64,000 nt of DNA from assembly GCA_930972465.1 (NCBI GenBank), contig CAKNHF010000006.1:59894-123893 (forward strand), in the 5' to 3' direction. The first letter of the stretch is position 1, and each line of letters starts with the position of its first letter. Shown here piece after piece: positions 53,393 to 60,748 of the stretch. The stretch is from an uncultured Lachnospiraceae bacterium (lineage in GTDB: Bacteria; Bacillota; Clostridia; Lachnospirales; Lachnospiraceae). Below the pieces are notes generated by a model, which had not been told where the DNA came from, did no database searches, and was given only the letters and a program-made list of their open reading frames with translations. A program made the position numbers and the translations under genes.

Positions 53393-53431
53393 TGGTTTCC
53401 CTCCTGATCTTACTGTTATTTCTGTTCTTTT

Positions 53432-53460
53432 ATACTATCATAGGAAGAATAAAAAAGCAA
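53432..53460 (-). promoter_or_regulatory. lexA promoter
   Basis: On the minus strand TTGCTT (53455-53460), 17-base spacer, TAGTAT (53432-53437). A weak LexA-like box overlaps the -35, fitting autorepression. Confidence 0.5.
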
Positions 53461-53521
53461 ACGTTTGTTGCGAAAATATGTTCGGTTTTTTATCTTCTGT
53501 CTATTGACAAACGTACGTTCG
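53458..53521. promoter_or_regulatory. LexA operator cluster (SOS boxes)
   Basis: Compared with the Firmicute consensus CGAAC-N4-GTTCG: CAAACGTACGTTCG at 53508-53521 (9 of 10), CGAAAATATGTTCG at 53471-53484 (9 of 10), and a weaker CAAACGTTTGTTGC at 53458-53471 (7 of 10). The first lies inside the yneA promoter spacer, the last on the lexA -35. Confidence 0.75.
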
Positions 53522-53532
53522 TAAATTATAAT
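53504..53532 (+). promoter_or_regulatory. yneA promoter with embedded LexA box
   Basis: Perfect TTGACA (53504-53509), 17-base spacer, perfect TATAAT (53527-53532). The LexA box fills most of the spacer, so a consensus promoter is held silent until SOS induction. Confidence 0.75.
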
Positions 53533-53626
53533 AACAATTACAGAACGGCTGTTCGAGATACAACATCACAGCAAAATTGGATATATGTATACATTCTATT
53601 ATTTTACGGGCAGGGGGTATAAGATT

Positions 53627-53938
53627 TTGAAGAGAAAAGGTTTGTCAGCAAATTTGTTACTTTTGGTTATCGGAACATTTATTTTATTGTTCAGTTGTCT
53701 TTTCCTCGGCAATTTCATGTCCTCCGCACATGAGAATGACACAAACAGCGTTCAATCTACATATTATAAAAGTATACGGATACAGCCTGGAGATACTTTA
53801 TGGGATATTGCTGAGGAGACAATGACATCTGAATATGAGTCAACAAAAGAATATGTTCAGGTGCTGAAGGATATGAATTCACTTTCATCAGATCATATAG
53901 AAGCCGGACAGTATCTTATAGTTGCCTATAATGAATAG
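53627..53938 (+). CDS. yneA: YneA-like SOS cell-division inhibitor (TM + LysM)
   Basis: 103 residues from TTG 53627 with GGGGGT eight bases upstream; an ATG at 53585 has no ribosome site. One membrane segment (about 8-28), a short linker, then a single LysM domain (RIQPGDTLWDIAEETM ... QYLIVAY). Size, layout, divergence from lexA and LexA control match Bacillus YneA, which blocks division during DNA damage. The sequence itself is only weakly similar, so the name rests on context. Confidence 0.75.
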   Translation: MKRKGLSANLLLLVIGTFILLFSCLFLGNFMSSAHENDTNSVQSTYYKSIRIQPGDTLWDIAEETMTSEYESTKEYVQVLKDMNSLSSDHIEAGQYLIVAYNE

Positions 53939-53968
53939 CTCATGTCTGGATATCTGTAATTAACTTGG

Positions 53969-53996
53969 TATCAATATACATCCCTATGTATTGATA
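53969..53996. repeat. AT-rich imperfect inverted repeat upstream of the recombinase gene
   Basis: TATCAATA (53969-53976) and TATTGATA (53989-53996) are exact complements, with inner CAT/ATG pairs around CCCT. Could be a weak terminator arm or a recombinase-type site; see findings. Confidence 0.4.
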
Positions 53997-54014
53997 TATT
54001 ATACACTCCAAAAA

Positions 54015-54067
54015 GAACCGGTCTGTACGGAATTATATAGTATTATAATTAACCTGCAGACCGGTTC
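54015..54067 (+). terminator. Long-looped hairpin after yneA, possible terminator
   Basis: GAACCGGTCTG (54015-54025) pairs exactly with CAGACCGGTTC (54057-54067); the loop itself holds AATTATA/TATAATT. A loose T-rich stretch (CATTCTATCTTTTT) follows. Confidence 0.6.
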
Positions 54068-54227
54068 ATTCTATCTTTTTACCTGTTCGGAATGTCCTGA
54101 ATTGAAAATAGTGCAGATGGTTATCTATACGACAAATACTGATTTTTCCAAAAGATCTGGATCTTTTTCAATTATTCTGCTATAATATCACATAATAAAT
54201 CTATAAATAAGGAGGAAGTATTTATAT

Positions 54228-55334
54228 ATGAAATCCAAAGCTGAACATAATCTTTCAAAAAATGCAGCATCCGACAATCCGGAAGCAAAATCTTATTACG
54301 AACAGAAATATGTGGACTATACCTTGAGGCTGCGTGAGATTCTGAAAACACTTCCTCCGTTTGCAAAAGATTATTTTCGGGCTGCTGAGCCGGTTACATC
54401 GGCACGGACACGCATTTCCTATGCATATGATATACGTGTCTTTTTTCATTTTCTTATGGAAAACAATCCTTTATATAAGGATTATACAATAGATCAGTTT
54501 ACCCTGCAGGACCTGGAACAGCTGGAACCTGTTGATATTGAAGAATATCAGGAATATCTTAAGGTTTACAGAAATGACGACAGACAGATTACAAACACGG
54601 AGAAAGGTCTTGCACGCAAGATGTCGGCACTAAGGAGCTTTTACGGGTATTTCTTCAAAAGACAGATGATTTCAAAAAACCCGACTCTTCTCGTAGACAT
54701 GCCTAAATTGCATGATAAAGCCATCATTCGCCTTGATGCGGATGAAGTGGCAATGCTGCTTGATTATGTGGACCATGGCGGGGATAATCTTACCGGCCAG
54801 AGAAAAGTATACTATGAAAAGACAAAAAACCGGGATCTTGCAATCCTTACTCTTCTCCTCGGAACCGGAATTCGTGTGTCCGAATGTGTCGGGCTTGATC
54901 TCCAGGATGTAGATTTTAAAAACAATGGAATCAAGGTGACGAGAAAAGGCGGGAATGAGATGATTGTATACTTCGGAGAAGAAGTTGAAAATGCTTTGAA
55001 AACCTATCTTTATACAACAAGGAACAACGTCACTCCTCTTCCCGGTCATGAGAATGCCCTATTTCTGTCCACGCGGCGCAGACGTATGGGGGTTCAGTCC
55101 GTGGAGAATATGGTAAAAAAATATGCGCGGGAAGTAACTCCGAATAAAAAAATTACCCCGCACAAGCTGAGAAGCACTTATGGCACAGCTCTCTATAAAG
55201 AAACAGGAGACATATATCTGGTTGCCGACGTGCTGGGACACAAAGATGTCAATACAACGAAAAAGCATTACGCAGCCATTGATGACAATCGCCGCCGAAA
55301 AGCCGCCGGTGCCGTTAAGCTACGCGATGTCTGA
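54228..55334 (+). CDS. XerC/XerD-like tyrosine recombinase
   Basis: 368 residues, longer than XerC/D (about 300) through an N-terminal extension of about 50 residues. All catalytic residues are seen: R216 (GTGIRVSE), K240 (TRKGGNE), H312 and R315 (HKLRSTYG), H338 (LGHKDVNTT) and nucleophile Y348 (KKHYAAI). The SAM-like N-terminal domain spans about 45-160. No phage or element genes surround it, so a housekeeping role (chromosome dimer resolution) is more likely than an integrase, but no dif site could be named. Confidence 0.88.
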   Translation: MKSKAEHNLSKNAASDNPEAKSYYEQKYVDYTLRLREILKTLPPFAKDYFRAAEPVTSARTRISYAYDIRVFFHFLMENNPLYKDYTIDQFTLQDLEQLEPVDIEEYQEYLKVYRNDDRQITNTEKGLARKMSALRSFYGYFFKRQMISKNPTLLVDMPKLHDKAIIRLDADEVAMLLDYVDHGGDNLTGQRKVYYEKTKNRDLAILTLLLGTGIRVSECVGLDLQDVDFKNNGIKVTRKGGNEMIVYFGEEVENALKTYLYTTRNNVTPLPGHENALFLSTRRRRMGVQSVENMVKKYAREVTPNKKITPHKLRSTYGTALYKETGDIYLVADVLGHKDVNTTKKHYAAIDDNRRRKAAGAVKLRDV

Positions 55335-55387
55335 AGTCTGTTACAGAATTTTTCTTTCCGCATCGTTCCAGAATGATAATATAAAAC

Positions 55388-55416
55388 TTGTATTTGTAAA
55401 CCGACATAAGTATAAT
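55388..55416 (+). promoter_or_regulatory. ttcA promoter
   Basis: TTGTAT (55388-55393), 17-base spacer, TATAAT (55411-55416). Confidence 0.6.
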
Positions 55417-55476
55417 AGTAAAATGTACGAATATCAGAGATATAATTGTTTGAATCAAATTGAAAGGAACCATAAG

Positions 55477-56220
55477 ATGCAGTTACAGAGACTTTTAAGC
55501 TTTGCAAGAAAAGCAGTTGATGAATATAACATGATTCAGGAGGGGGACCATATAGCTGTCGGAATCTCAGGAGGGAAAGACAGTCTCACCCTTCTTTATG
55601 CTCTCCATGGACTGAAAAGATTCTATCCGCAGAAGTTTGAATTGAGCGCAGTTACAGTTGATCTCGGTTTTGAAGATTTCGATCTGAGTCCCGTTATTGA
55701 ACTGTGCCGTCAGCTCGATGTCCCTTACAGGATAGTTCCATCCGATATTTACAATATCCTTTTCAACATTCGCAAAGAGTCCAACCCATGTTCTCTGTGC
55801 GCCAAGATGAGGAAGGGTGCGCTGAATGAAGCGGTGAAGGAAATGGGATGCAATAAGGTTGCCTATGCCCACCATAAGGATGACATCGTAGAAACCATGC
55901 TGCTTTCATTGATCTTTGAAGGCAGATTCCATTCTTTTTCCCCGAAAACATATCTTGATCGTATGGATCTCACCGTGATCCGGCCTCTTATGTTCGTAGA
56001 CGAAATGGACGTGATCGGATTCAAAAACAAATATAATCTTCCGGTTGTAAAAAGCAAATGCCCTGTAGACGGATATACCAAGCGTCAGTATGCAAAAGAG
56101 CTTCTCCGTCAGCTGAACAAAGACCACCCGGGAGCCAAAGAACGCATGTTCCATGCCATACTGGATGGAAATATTTCAGGATGGCCGCAGCGCTGTCTGA
56201 GAAAAAGAGGCAGGGAATAA
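55477..56220 (+). CDS. ttcA: TtcA-like tRNA 2-thiocytidine synthetase
   Basis: 247 residues from the ATG at 55477 with AAAGGA; the frame is open back to 55180 inside the recombinase gene. N-type PP-loop SGGKDS (31-36), CxxC at C105/C108 and C195 as probable [4Fe-4S] ligands, and the YAHHKDDIVETMLLSLIF segment. It adenylates and thiolates C32 of some tRNAs. Closely related PP-loop enzymes cannot be wholly excluded. Confidence 0.88.
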   Translation: MQLQRLLSFARKAVDEYNMIQEGDHIAVGISGGKDSLTLLYALHGLKRFYPQKFELSAVTVDLGFEDFDLSPVIELCRQLDVPYRIVPSDIYNILFNIRKESNPCSLCAKMRKGALNEAVKEMGCNKVAYAHHKDDIVETMLLSLIFEGRFHSFSPKTYLDRMDLTVIRPLMFVDEMDVIGFKNKYNLPVVKSKCPVDGYTKRQYAKELLRQLNKDHPGAKERMFHAILDGNISGWPQRCLRKRGRE

Positions 56221-56261
56221 AACAGGCTTATCTTTATCTGTTCCGCTGAGACATGAAAACA

Positions 56262-56307
56262 CCTCTCTGTAAAACGAAAAGCTGTTCCGTTTCATTTTAC
56301 AGAGAGG
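56262..56307. terminator. Bidirectional terminator between ttcA and the kinase-like gene
   Basis: CCTCTCTGTAAAA and TTTTACAGAGAGG pair exactly, with a further GAAA/TTTC inner stem. Confidence 0.85.
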
Positions 56308-56358
56308 CCTGAAATAACTTTTTAAAAGGTGTCCGGGGCAAAAATAGATCTACATGCC

Positions 56359-57006
56359 TCAGATTACCCGGTCTTCATTTTTAATACTTTCTTTCAGCGT
56401 GACATACTGTTCGATCAGTTTCGCCGTTCCCTCAATACCAAGCTGAGAGCTGTTCAGACAGAGCTCATAGCTGTCGGCATTTGACCATTTTTTATTTGTA
56501 TAATAATTGTAATAACTGGAGCGTTTCTTATCGGTCTTAACGATCAGATCCTTTGCCTTTGCGTCCGTAAGATCATAAATTCTTGCTATTCTGCGTATTC
56601 TTGCCTCAAGATCTGCATGAATAAAAACTGTAACGACATTTTTATATGATTCCAGCGCATAGTCGGCACACCGTCCTACAAGAATACACGGACCTTCATC
56701 GGCAATCTTTTTAATCGCATCAAACTGAGCCAGAAACACCTTGTGATTGATCGGCATATCGGTATAAGTATTTCCAGAATATCCCATAGAATAAGTATCC
56801 ATTACCAGGGAATAAAGAAAACTGTTTGTCGGCTTTTCATCGTGCGATTCAAATATCTCCTCACAGATTCCGCTTTCTTTTGCCGCTCTGGCAAGCATTT
56901 CCTTATCATACAGCTTGATTCCAAAGTCCTCGGCTATCCGGTATCCGATTTCACGCCCGGCGCTGCCGAACTCTCGTCCTATTGTAATGATCGTATTTGT
57001 TTTCAT
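56359..57006 (-). CDS. Cytidylate kinase-like family protein
   Basis: 215 residues from the ATG at 57006 (GGAGAG). MKTNTIITIGREFGSAGREIG holds a P-loop-like GREFGSAGREIG; CILVGRCADYAL and RIRRIARIYDLTDAKA follow. This is the Cytidylate_kin_2 family, common in gut clostridia; its in vivo substrate is not established, and it is not the canonical Cmk. Single gene with its own promoter and terminator. Confidence 0.85.
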   Translation of the reverse strand: MKTNTIITIGREFGSAGREIGYRIAEDFGIKLYDKEMLARAAKESGICEEIFESHDEKPTNSFLYSLVMDTYSMGYSGNTYTDMPINHKVFLAQFDAIKKIADEGPCILVGRCADYALESYKNVVTVFIHADLEARIRRIARIYDLTDAKAKDLIVKTDKKRSSYYNYYTNKKWSNADSYELCLNSSQLGIEGTAKLIEQYVTLKESIKNEDRVI

Positions 57007-57087
57007 AATCCGTCCACTCTCCTTTGCGTCAACAATCATTTGTGATATTGCATAAAAAATATATGCCTGTTCACATTTTATATGACC

Positions 57088-57116
57088 ATTATAACGAAAA
57101 AGACTTCATATTACAA
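57088..57116 (-). promoter_or_regulatory. Promoter of the cytidylate-kinase-like gene
   Basis: On the minus strand TTGTAA (57111-57116), 17-base spacer, TATAAT (57088-57093). Confidence 0.65.
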
Positions 57117-57125
57117 TCAAAAGTT

Positions 57126-58034
57126 TTATTTTCTCAGCATCGTCAGAAGATTCTGAAAATACTGAGGGAGAGGAGCATCAAATTCCATATATTCTTTTGT
57201 TGACGGATGAATAATCCCCAGGGTTTTTGCATGGAGAGTCTGCCCTTCAAGTTTAAAAGGACATCTGGCGGGCCCATAGACATCATCTCCGAGGATCGGA
57301 TGTCCGATACTGGACATATGTACTCTTATCTGATGCGTTCTTCCTGTTTCAAGCTCACATTCGATATAAGTGTAACTGCCGAAACGTTCCAGGACTCTGT
57401 AATGAGTCACCGCATGACGCCCATGCTGAGATTTTGTGCTCATTTTCTTCCGGTCTGCAGGATGACGTCCGATAGGAGCATCAACTGTGCCTGAGTCTTC
57501 CTTAATATTTCCGTGGACGATCGCGTGATAACGTCGTGTAATCGAATGCTCTTTAAGCTGCTCAGCAAGAATCTGATGGGCTCTGTCATTTTTGCAGATC
57601 AGAAGTGAACCCGTCGTATTCATATCGATTCTGTGGACGATTCCAGGTCGAATCACGCCGTTTATTCCCGACAGATTCCCCCCGCAGTGGTAAAGAACCG
57701 CATTCACAAGCGTATGGGTATAATGGCCCGGAGAGGGATGTACAACCATGCCCTTTGGCTTATTCACAATCAGTATATCGCTGTCTTCATACAAAATATC
57801 AAGAGGAATATTTTCCGGAAGAATATCAAGCGGTTCAGATTCGGGAATCCGGATATGGATCACATCACCGGATGCAATTTTATAGTTTGCTTTAACCGCC
57901 AGTTTATTTACAATAATATTTCCGTCTTTAAGAAGCTTCTGTATATATGAGCGGGAAAGATTCTCATAATTCCGGCTGAGAAACTTGTCGATTCTTTCTC
58001 CCGACTCATCAGCTGTAAGTTCGTATTCTTCCAT
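57126..58034 (-). CDS. RluD-like 23S rRNA pseudouridine synthase (YlyB type)
   Basis: 302 residues from the ATG at 58034 with GGAGGT; a TTG at 58040 overlaps the site. S4 domain (SGERIDKFLSRNYENLSRSY), catalytic motif HRIDMNTTGSL with the active Asp (usual form HRLDKDTTG), GRTHQIRVHM. Adjacent to lspA, as ylyB is in Bacillus. Probable target is helix 69 of 23S rRNA (by family). Confidence 0.92.
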   Translation of the reverse strand: MEEYELTADESGERIDKFLSRNYENLSRSYIQKLLKDGNIIVNKLAVKANYKIASGDVIHIRIPESEPLDILPENIPLDILYEDSDILIVNKPKGMVVHPSPGHYTHTLVNAVLYHCGGNLSGINGVIRPGIVHRIDMNTTGSLLICKNDRAHQILAEQLKEHSITRRYHAIVHGNIKEDSGTVDAPIGRHPADRKKMSTKSQHGRHAVTHYRVLERFGSYTYIECELETGRTHQIRVHMSSIGHPILGDDVYGPARCPFKLEGQTLHAKTLGIIHPSTKEYMEFDAPLPQYFQNLLTMLRK

Positions 58035-58049
58035 GAACAACCTCCATGA

Positions 58050-58580
58050 TCAGTCATTGCTATCCGTTGTCTGACCAAGCCTGAGAAACCGGAAATCATT
58101 GTCATCTTTATAATAAAAAAGCATAAGAAAGACAAACGCAAAGCAGGCAATGACAACATAGCAGTCCGCGACATTGAAAATAGGAAAATCAATAAGGTTA
58201 AAATAAAAAAAATCGATAACGTAATTCAGACGCAGCCTGTCGATCATATTTCCAATTGCTCCGGAGCAGAGAAGAACAGCGCATATCCTGAGCGGAATAT
58301 ATTTTTTTACGTGAGGAATCCGTCCATATATAAAAACAACAAGCAGAAAAATAATGACAGCGCCTGCCGCAAACAGATACTGCCTGTTCTGCATCATGCC
58401 GAAGGCCGCCCCACGGTTTTCAAGATAACGCAACTGAAATACGCCCTCTATGAGAACCAGCGGCTGCTTATCTTTCAGATTTATCGCGGCCAGCCACTTT
58501 GTGATCTGGTCGAAGCCGACAGCTGCCGCAAACCAGATCAGAGCAATAAAATAGCTTTTTATATTTTTCATTCTGTCCAT
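58050..58580 (-). CDS. lspA: Lipoprotein signal peptidase LspA
   Basis: 176 residues if started at ATG 58580, for which AAGGA lies 11 bases upstream; ATGs at 58592 and 58571 are alternatives. Four membrane segments. Conserved motifs ENRGAAFGM, the catalytic Asp in GAIGNMIDRLRLNYVIDF and the second in FNVADCYV. It matures lipoproteins such as those at 1-938 and 41225-42100. Confidence 0.94.
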   Translation of the reverse strand: MDRMKNIKSYFIALIWFAAAVGFDQITKWLAAINLKDKQPLVLIEGVFQLRYLENRGAAFGMMQNRQYLFAAGAVIIFLLVVFIYGRIPHVKKYIPLRICAVLLCSGAIGNMIDRLRLNYVIDFFYFNLIDFPIFNVADCYVVIACFAFVFLMLFYYKDDNDFRFLRLGQTTDSND

Positions 58581-58594
58581 ATTATAGACCATCC

Positions 58595-59392
58595 TTAAAC
58601 ATATTTGTGTATGACGACATATGTCCGGTTCTTTCTGGTGCGGGATCCTGATCCGATATACCGGAATTTTCCCATTCCCCTCACAGAGATGAGATCATTA
58701 TCCTGGACCTGAAAAGCATTGCTTGTTATAAGTTTCCCATTCACAAATACTTTTCCGCCTTCTATCAGCCCGGAAAGACGGCTTCGAGAAGATGAAAAGG
58801 CCAGAGGAAGAAGGCTGTCCAGCCTTACGGATGACACAGTTCCTTTGATTTCCTCAAAGTGCGGAGAATAATGGAGATCATCCACGGAAATCTGCTCTGT
58901 TTTGACAACGGTGTGACGTACTCTGGTAAGCTGACGCATGACATAGTCGCACATGTCATCGTGAACAAGGATAATCGCGCTGTCATCGTCCAGAAGGATA
59001 TCTCCCAGTTTTGATCGATCAATGCCGAGATTCAGCACTGCTCCAAGATAATCTCTGTGATTCAGTTCTTCGGCAAATTTTCTGTTAAGAGGTGATATCC
59101 TTACAGCGGAAAAAGGATAGCCAATCTCATCCGGAGCAAGTGTTCTTTTTCCGTAACGTAAATAAAGAGCATCAGGGATAAATGCCGCCATCTGACGCTC
59201 TGCCATATCATACCCGCCAAAAGAAACATATTCTGTAAATATGCTGTCTTTTGGCAGAGTATGTAAGATATTCTGTTCATTCAGGTTAAGGAAATCCGAA
59301 TATGTTATGATCTCACGCTGAAAAGCCAATCTGGACAATTCAATGAAGCGCCTTTCCAGAAGCTTAAGTTCTTTTGTCTGACTGTCTTTCAT
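58595..59392 (-). CDS. ylmH: S4-domain RNA-binding protein YlmH
   Basis: 265 residues (ATGATG at 59395/59392). Members bind RNA through a C-terminal S4 domain, seen here as LPLAFSSSRSRLSGLIEGGKVFVNG (core SRSRLSGLIEGGKVFVNG). The N-terminal part (FLNLNEQNIL, FGGYDMAERQMAAFIPD) is typical of YlmH, which rescues stalled 50S-peptidyl-tRNA complexes in Bacillus. It is located after sepF as in Bacillus. Confidence 0.9.
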   Translation of the reverse strand: MKDSQTKELKLLERRFIELSRLAFQREIITYSDFLNLNEQNILHTLPKDSIFTEYVSFGGYDMAERQMAAFIPDALYLRYGKRTLAPDEIGYPFSAVRISPLNRKFAEELNHRDYLGAVLNLGIDRSKLGDILLDDDSAIILVHDDMCDYVMRQLTRVRHTVVKTEQISVDDLHYSPHFEEIKGTVSSVRLDSLLPLAFSSSRSRLSGLIEGGKVFVNGKLITSNAFQVQDNDLISVRGMGKFRYIGSGSRTRKNRTYVVIHKYV

Positions 59393-59402
59393 CATACTGC
59401 GA

Positions 59403-59951
59403 TCAATATCTTCCTCTCATACTTGGAGTCTCCATGGAACCGCTGAGAAGATCCTGAAGATCACCTGAGATATCCACGTTTGTCGGCGTGACAAGGAATA
59501 TGTAATTGGAAATTTTCTGAAGATTTCCGCTTATGGCAAACGCCGCGCCGGATATAAAGTCAATGATTCTCTGAGCAACTTCCAGATCCATTCCTTCCAG
59601 GTTAAGGATTACTGTACGTCCGGACAGAAGAGTTTCTGTTATCTCTCTGGAATCATCTACCGAAGTCGGCTTAACTACACAGACTTCCATATTACCGCCT
59701 CTCTTTGGGGCAGGCTGACGCATAGGAGTGACCTTGCTGCTCTCCGCGGCCTGGAACCCCTTATCTTCTTCCATATCAAAATCGTCAAATGCTTCTTCTT
59801 TACTGTTCTTTTTCTTTCCGAACAGAGAACGGCGAGGCTTTTCCTCATACCCCTCATCGCCATAGTAATCGTCATCATCGTAGAAATCGTCGTCCTCATA
59901 ATCATCATCATTCAATTTCATGATGTCCAGAAATTTATCAAACACACCCAT
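59403..59951 (-). CDS. sepF: Cell division protein SepF
   Basis: 182 residues from the ATG at 59951 with AGGAGTG; the frame is open to 59987. Membrane-binding N-terminal helix MGVFDKFLDIMKLN, a very acidic Asp/Tyr-rich linker (about 15-45), then the SepF core (VVKPTSVDDSREITETLLSGRTVILNLEG, core STDVDD-like SVDDSREI; RIIDFISGAAFAI). Anchors FtsZ to the membrane. Confidence 0.95.
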   Translation of the reverse strand: MGVFDKFLDIMKLNDDDYEDDDFYDDDDYYGDEGYEEKPRRSLFGKKKNSKEEAFDDFDMEEDKGFQAAESSKVTPMRQPAPKRGGNMEVCVVKPTSVDDSREITETLLSGRTVILNLEGMDLEVAQRIIDFISGAAFAISGNLQKISNYIFLVTPTNVDISGDLQDLLSGSMETPSMRGRY

Positions 59952-60030
59952 TTTTACACTCCTATCTCGTGCCTGCTCTGTCAGCACAACTTTTTATTTC
60001 ATACTTTCTGTTCCAGCCTGTTCCCGTCTT

Positions 60031-60723
60031 TCATACGGAATAGTTTCTGGCACCAAAGATTCCTGTTCCGACTCGAACCATTGTGGCTCCTTCCTCAATC
60101 GCAATCTCGTAATCATTGGTCATCCCCATTGAAAGTATGCTCACATTAACATTATCAATGTTTTTGTTGCTAATGTCAACAGATAATTGATGTAAATCCG
60201 CGAAAATTGAACGATTTTCTTCCGGATTTTCAACAAAAGGAGCTATTGTCATAAGTCCGCGCACATTTACATGAGAAAAACCTGATATTTTTTCAATAAA
60301 CGGAATCACTTCTTCTGTCTTAAGGCCGAACTTGCTTTCCTCCTGCGCCACATTCACTTCAACCAGAATATCTGCTGTCAGCGCATGTTTTTCCGCCTCC
60401 TTTTCAATTGTCTCCGCAAGTTTCAGAGAGTCAACCGAATGAATAAGGTCAACTTTATCTATAATATATTTTACCTTGTTTGTCTGGAGATGCCCGATCA
60501 TATGCCAGTGAATATCATCCGGCAGAGCCTCATACTTGGCGGTAAGCTCCTGTACTTTGTTTTCCCCGAAGACGCGCACTCCGAGATCATAGGCCTCTCT
60601 CAGCGTCTCTACAGGTTTTGTCTTACTGACTGCGATAAGAGTCACCTCGTCACGGCTGCGCCCGGCCCGTCTGCAGGCAGCCTGTATCCTTGCCTCCACA
60701 TCTTCCAACTGATCCTTTAACAT
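60031..60723 (-). CDS. YggS family PLP-binding protein
   Basis: 230 residues from the ATG at 60723 with AAGGAGGT; the frame is open to 60768. PLP lysine in AVSKTKP (near 35-41), FGENKVQEL, HMIGHLQTNKVKYI, and the final SMGMTNDYEIAIEEGATMVRVG (motif MGMTNDYEIAI). PLP homeostasis protein, upstream of sepF as in many Firmicutes. Confidence 0.95.
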   Translation of the reverse strand: MLKDQLEDVEARIQAACRRAGRSRDEVTLIAVSKTKPVETLREAYDLGVRVFGENKVQELTAKYEALPDDIHWHMIGHLQTNKVKYIIDKVDLIHSVDSLKLAETIEKEAEKHALTADILVEVNVAQEESKFGLKTEEVIPFIEKISGFSHVNVRGLMTIAPFVENPEENRSIFADLHQLSVDISNKNIDNVNVSILSMGMTNDYEIAIEEGATMVRVGTGIFGARNYSV

Positions 60724-60748
60724 CAAATAATACCTCCTTATCTTCCGG

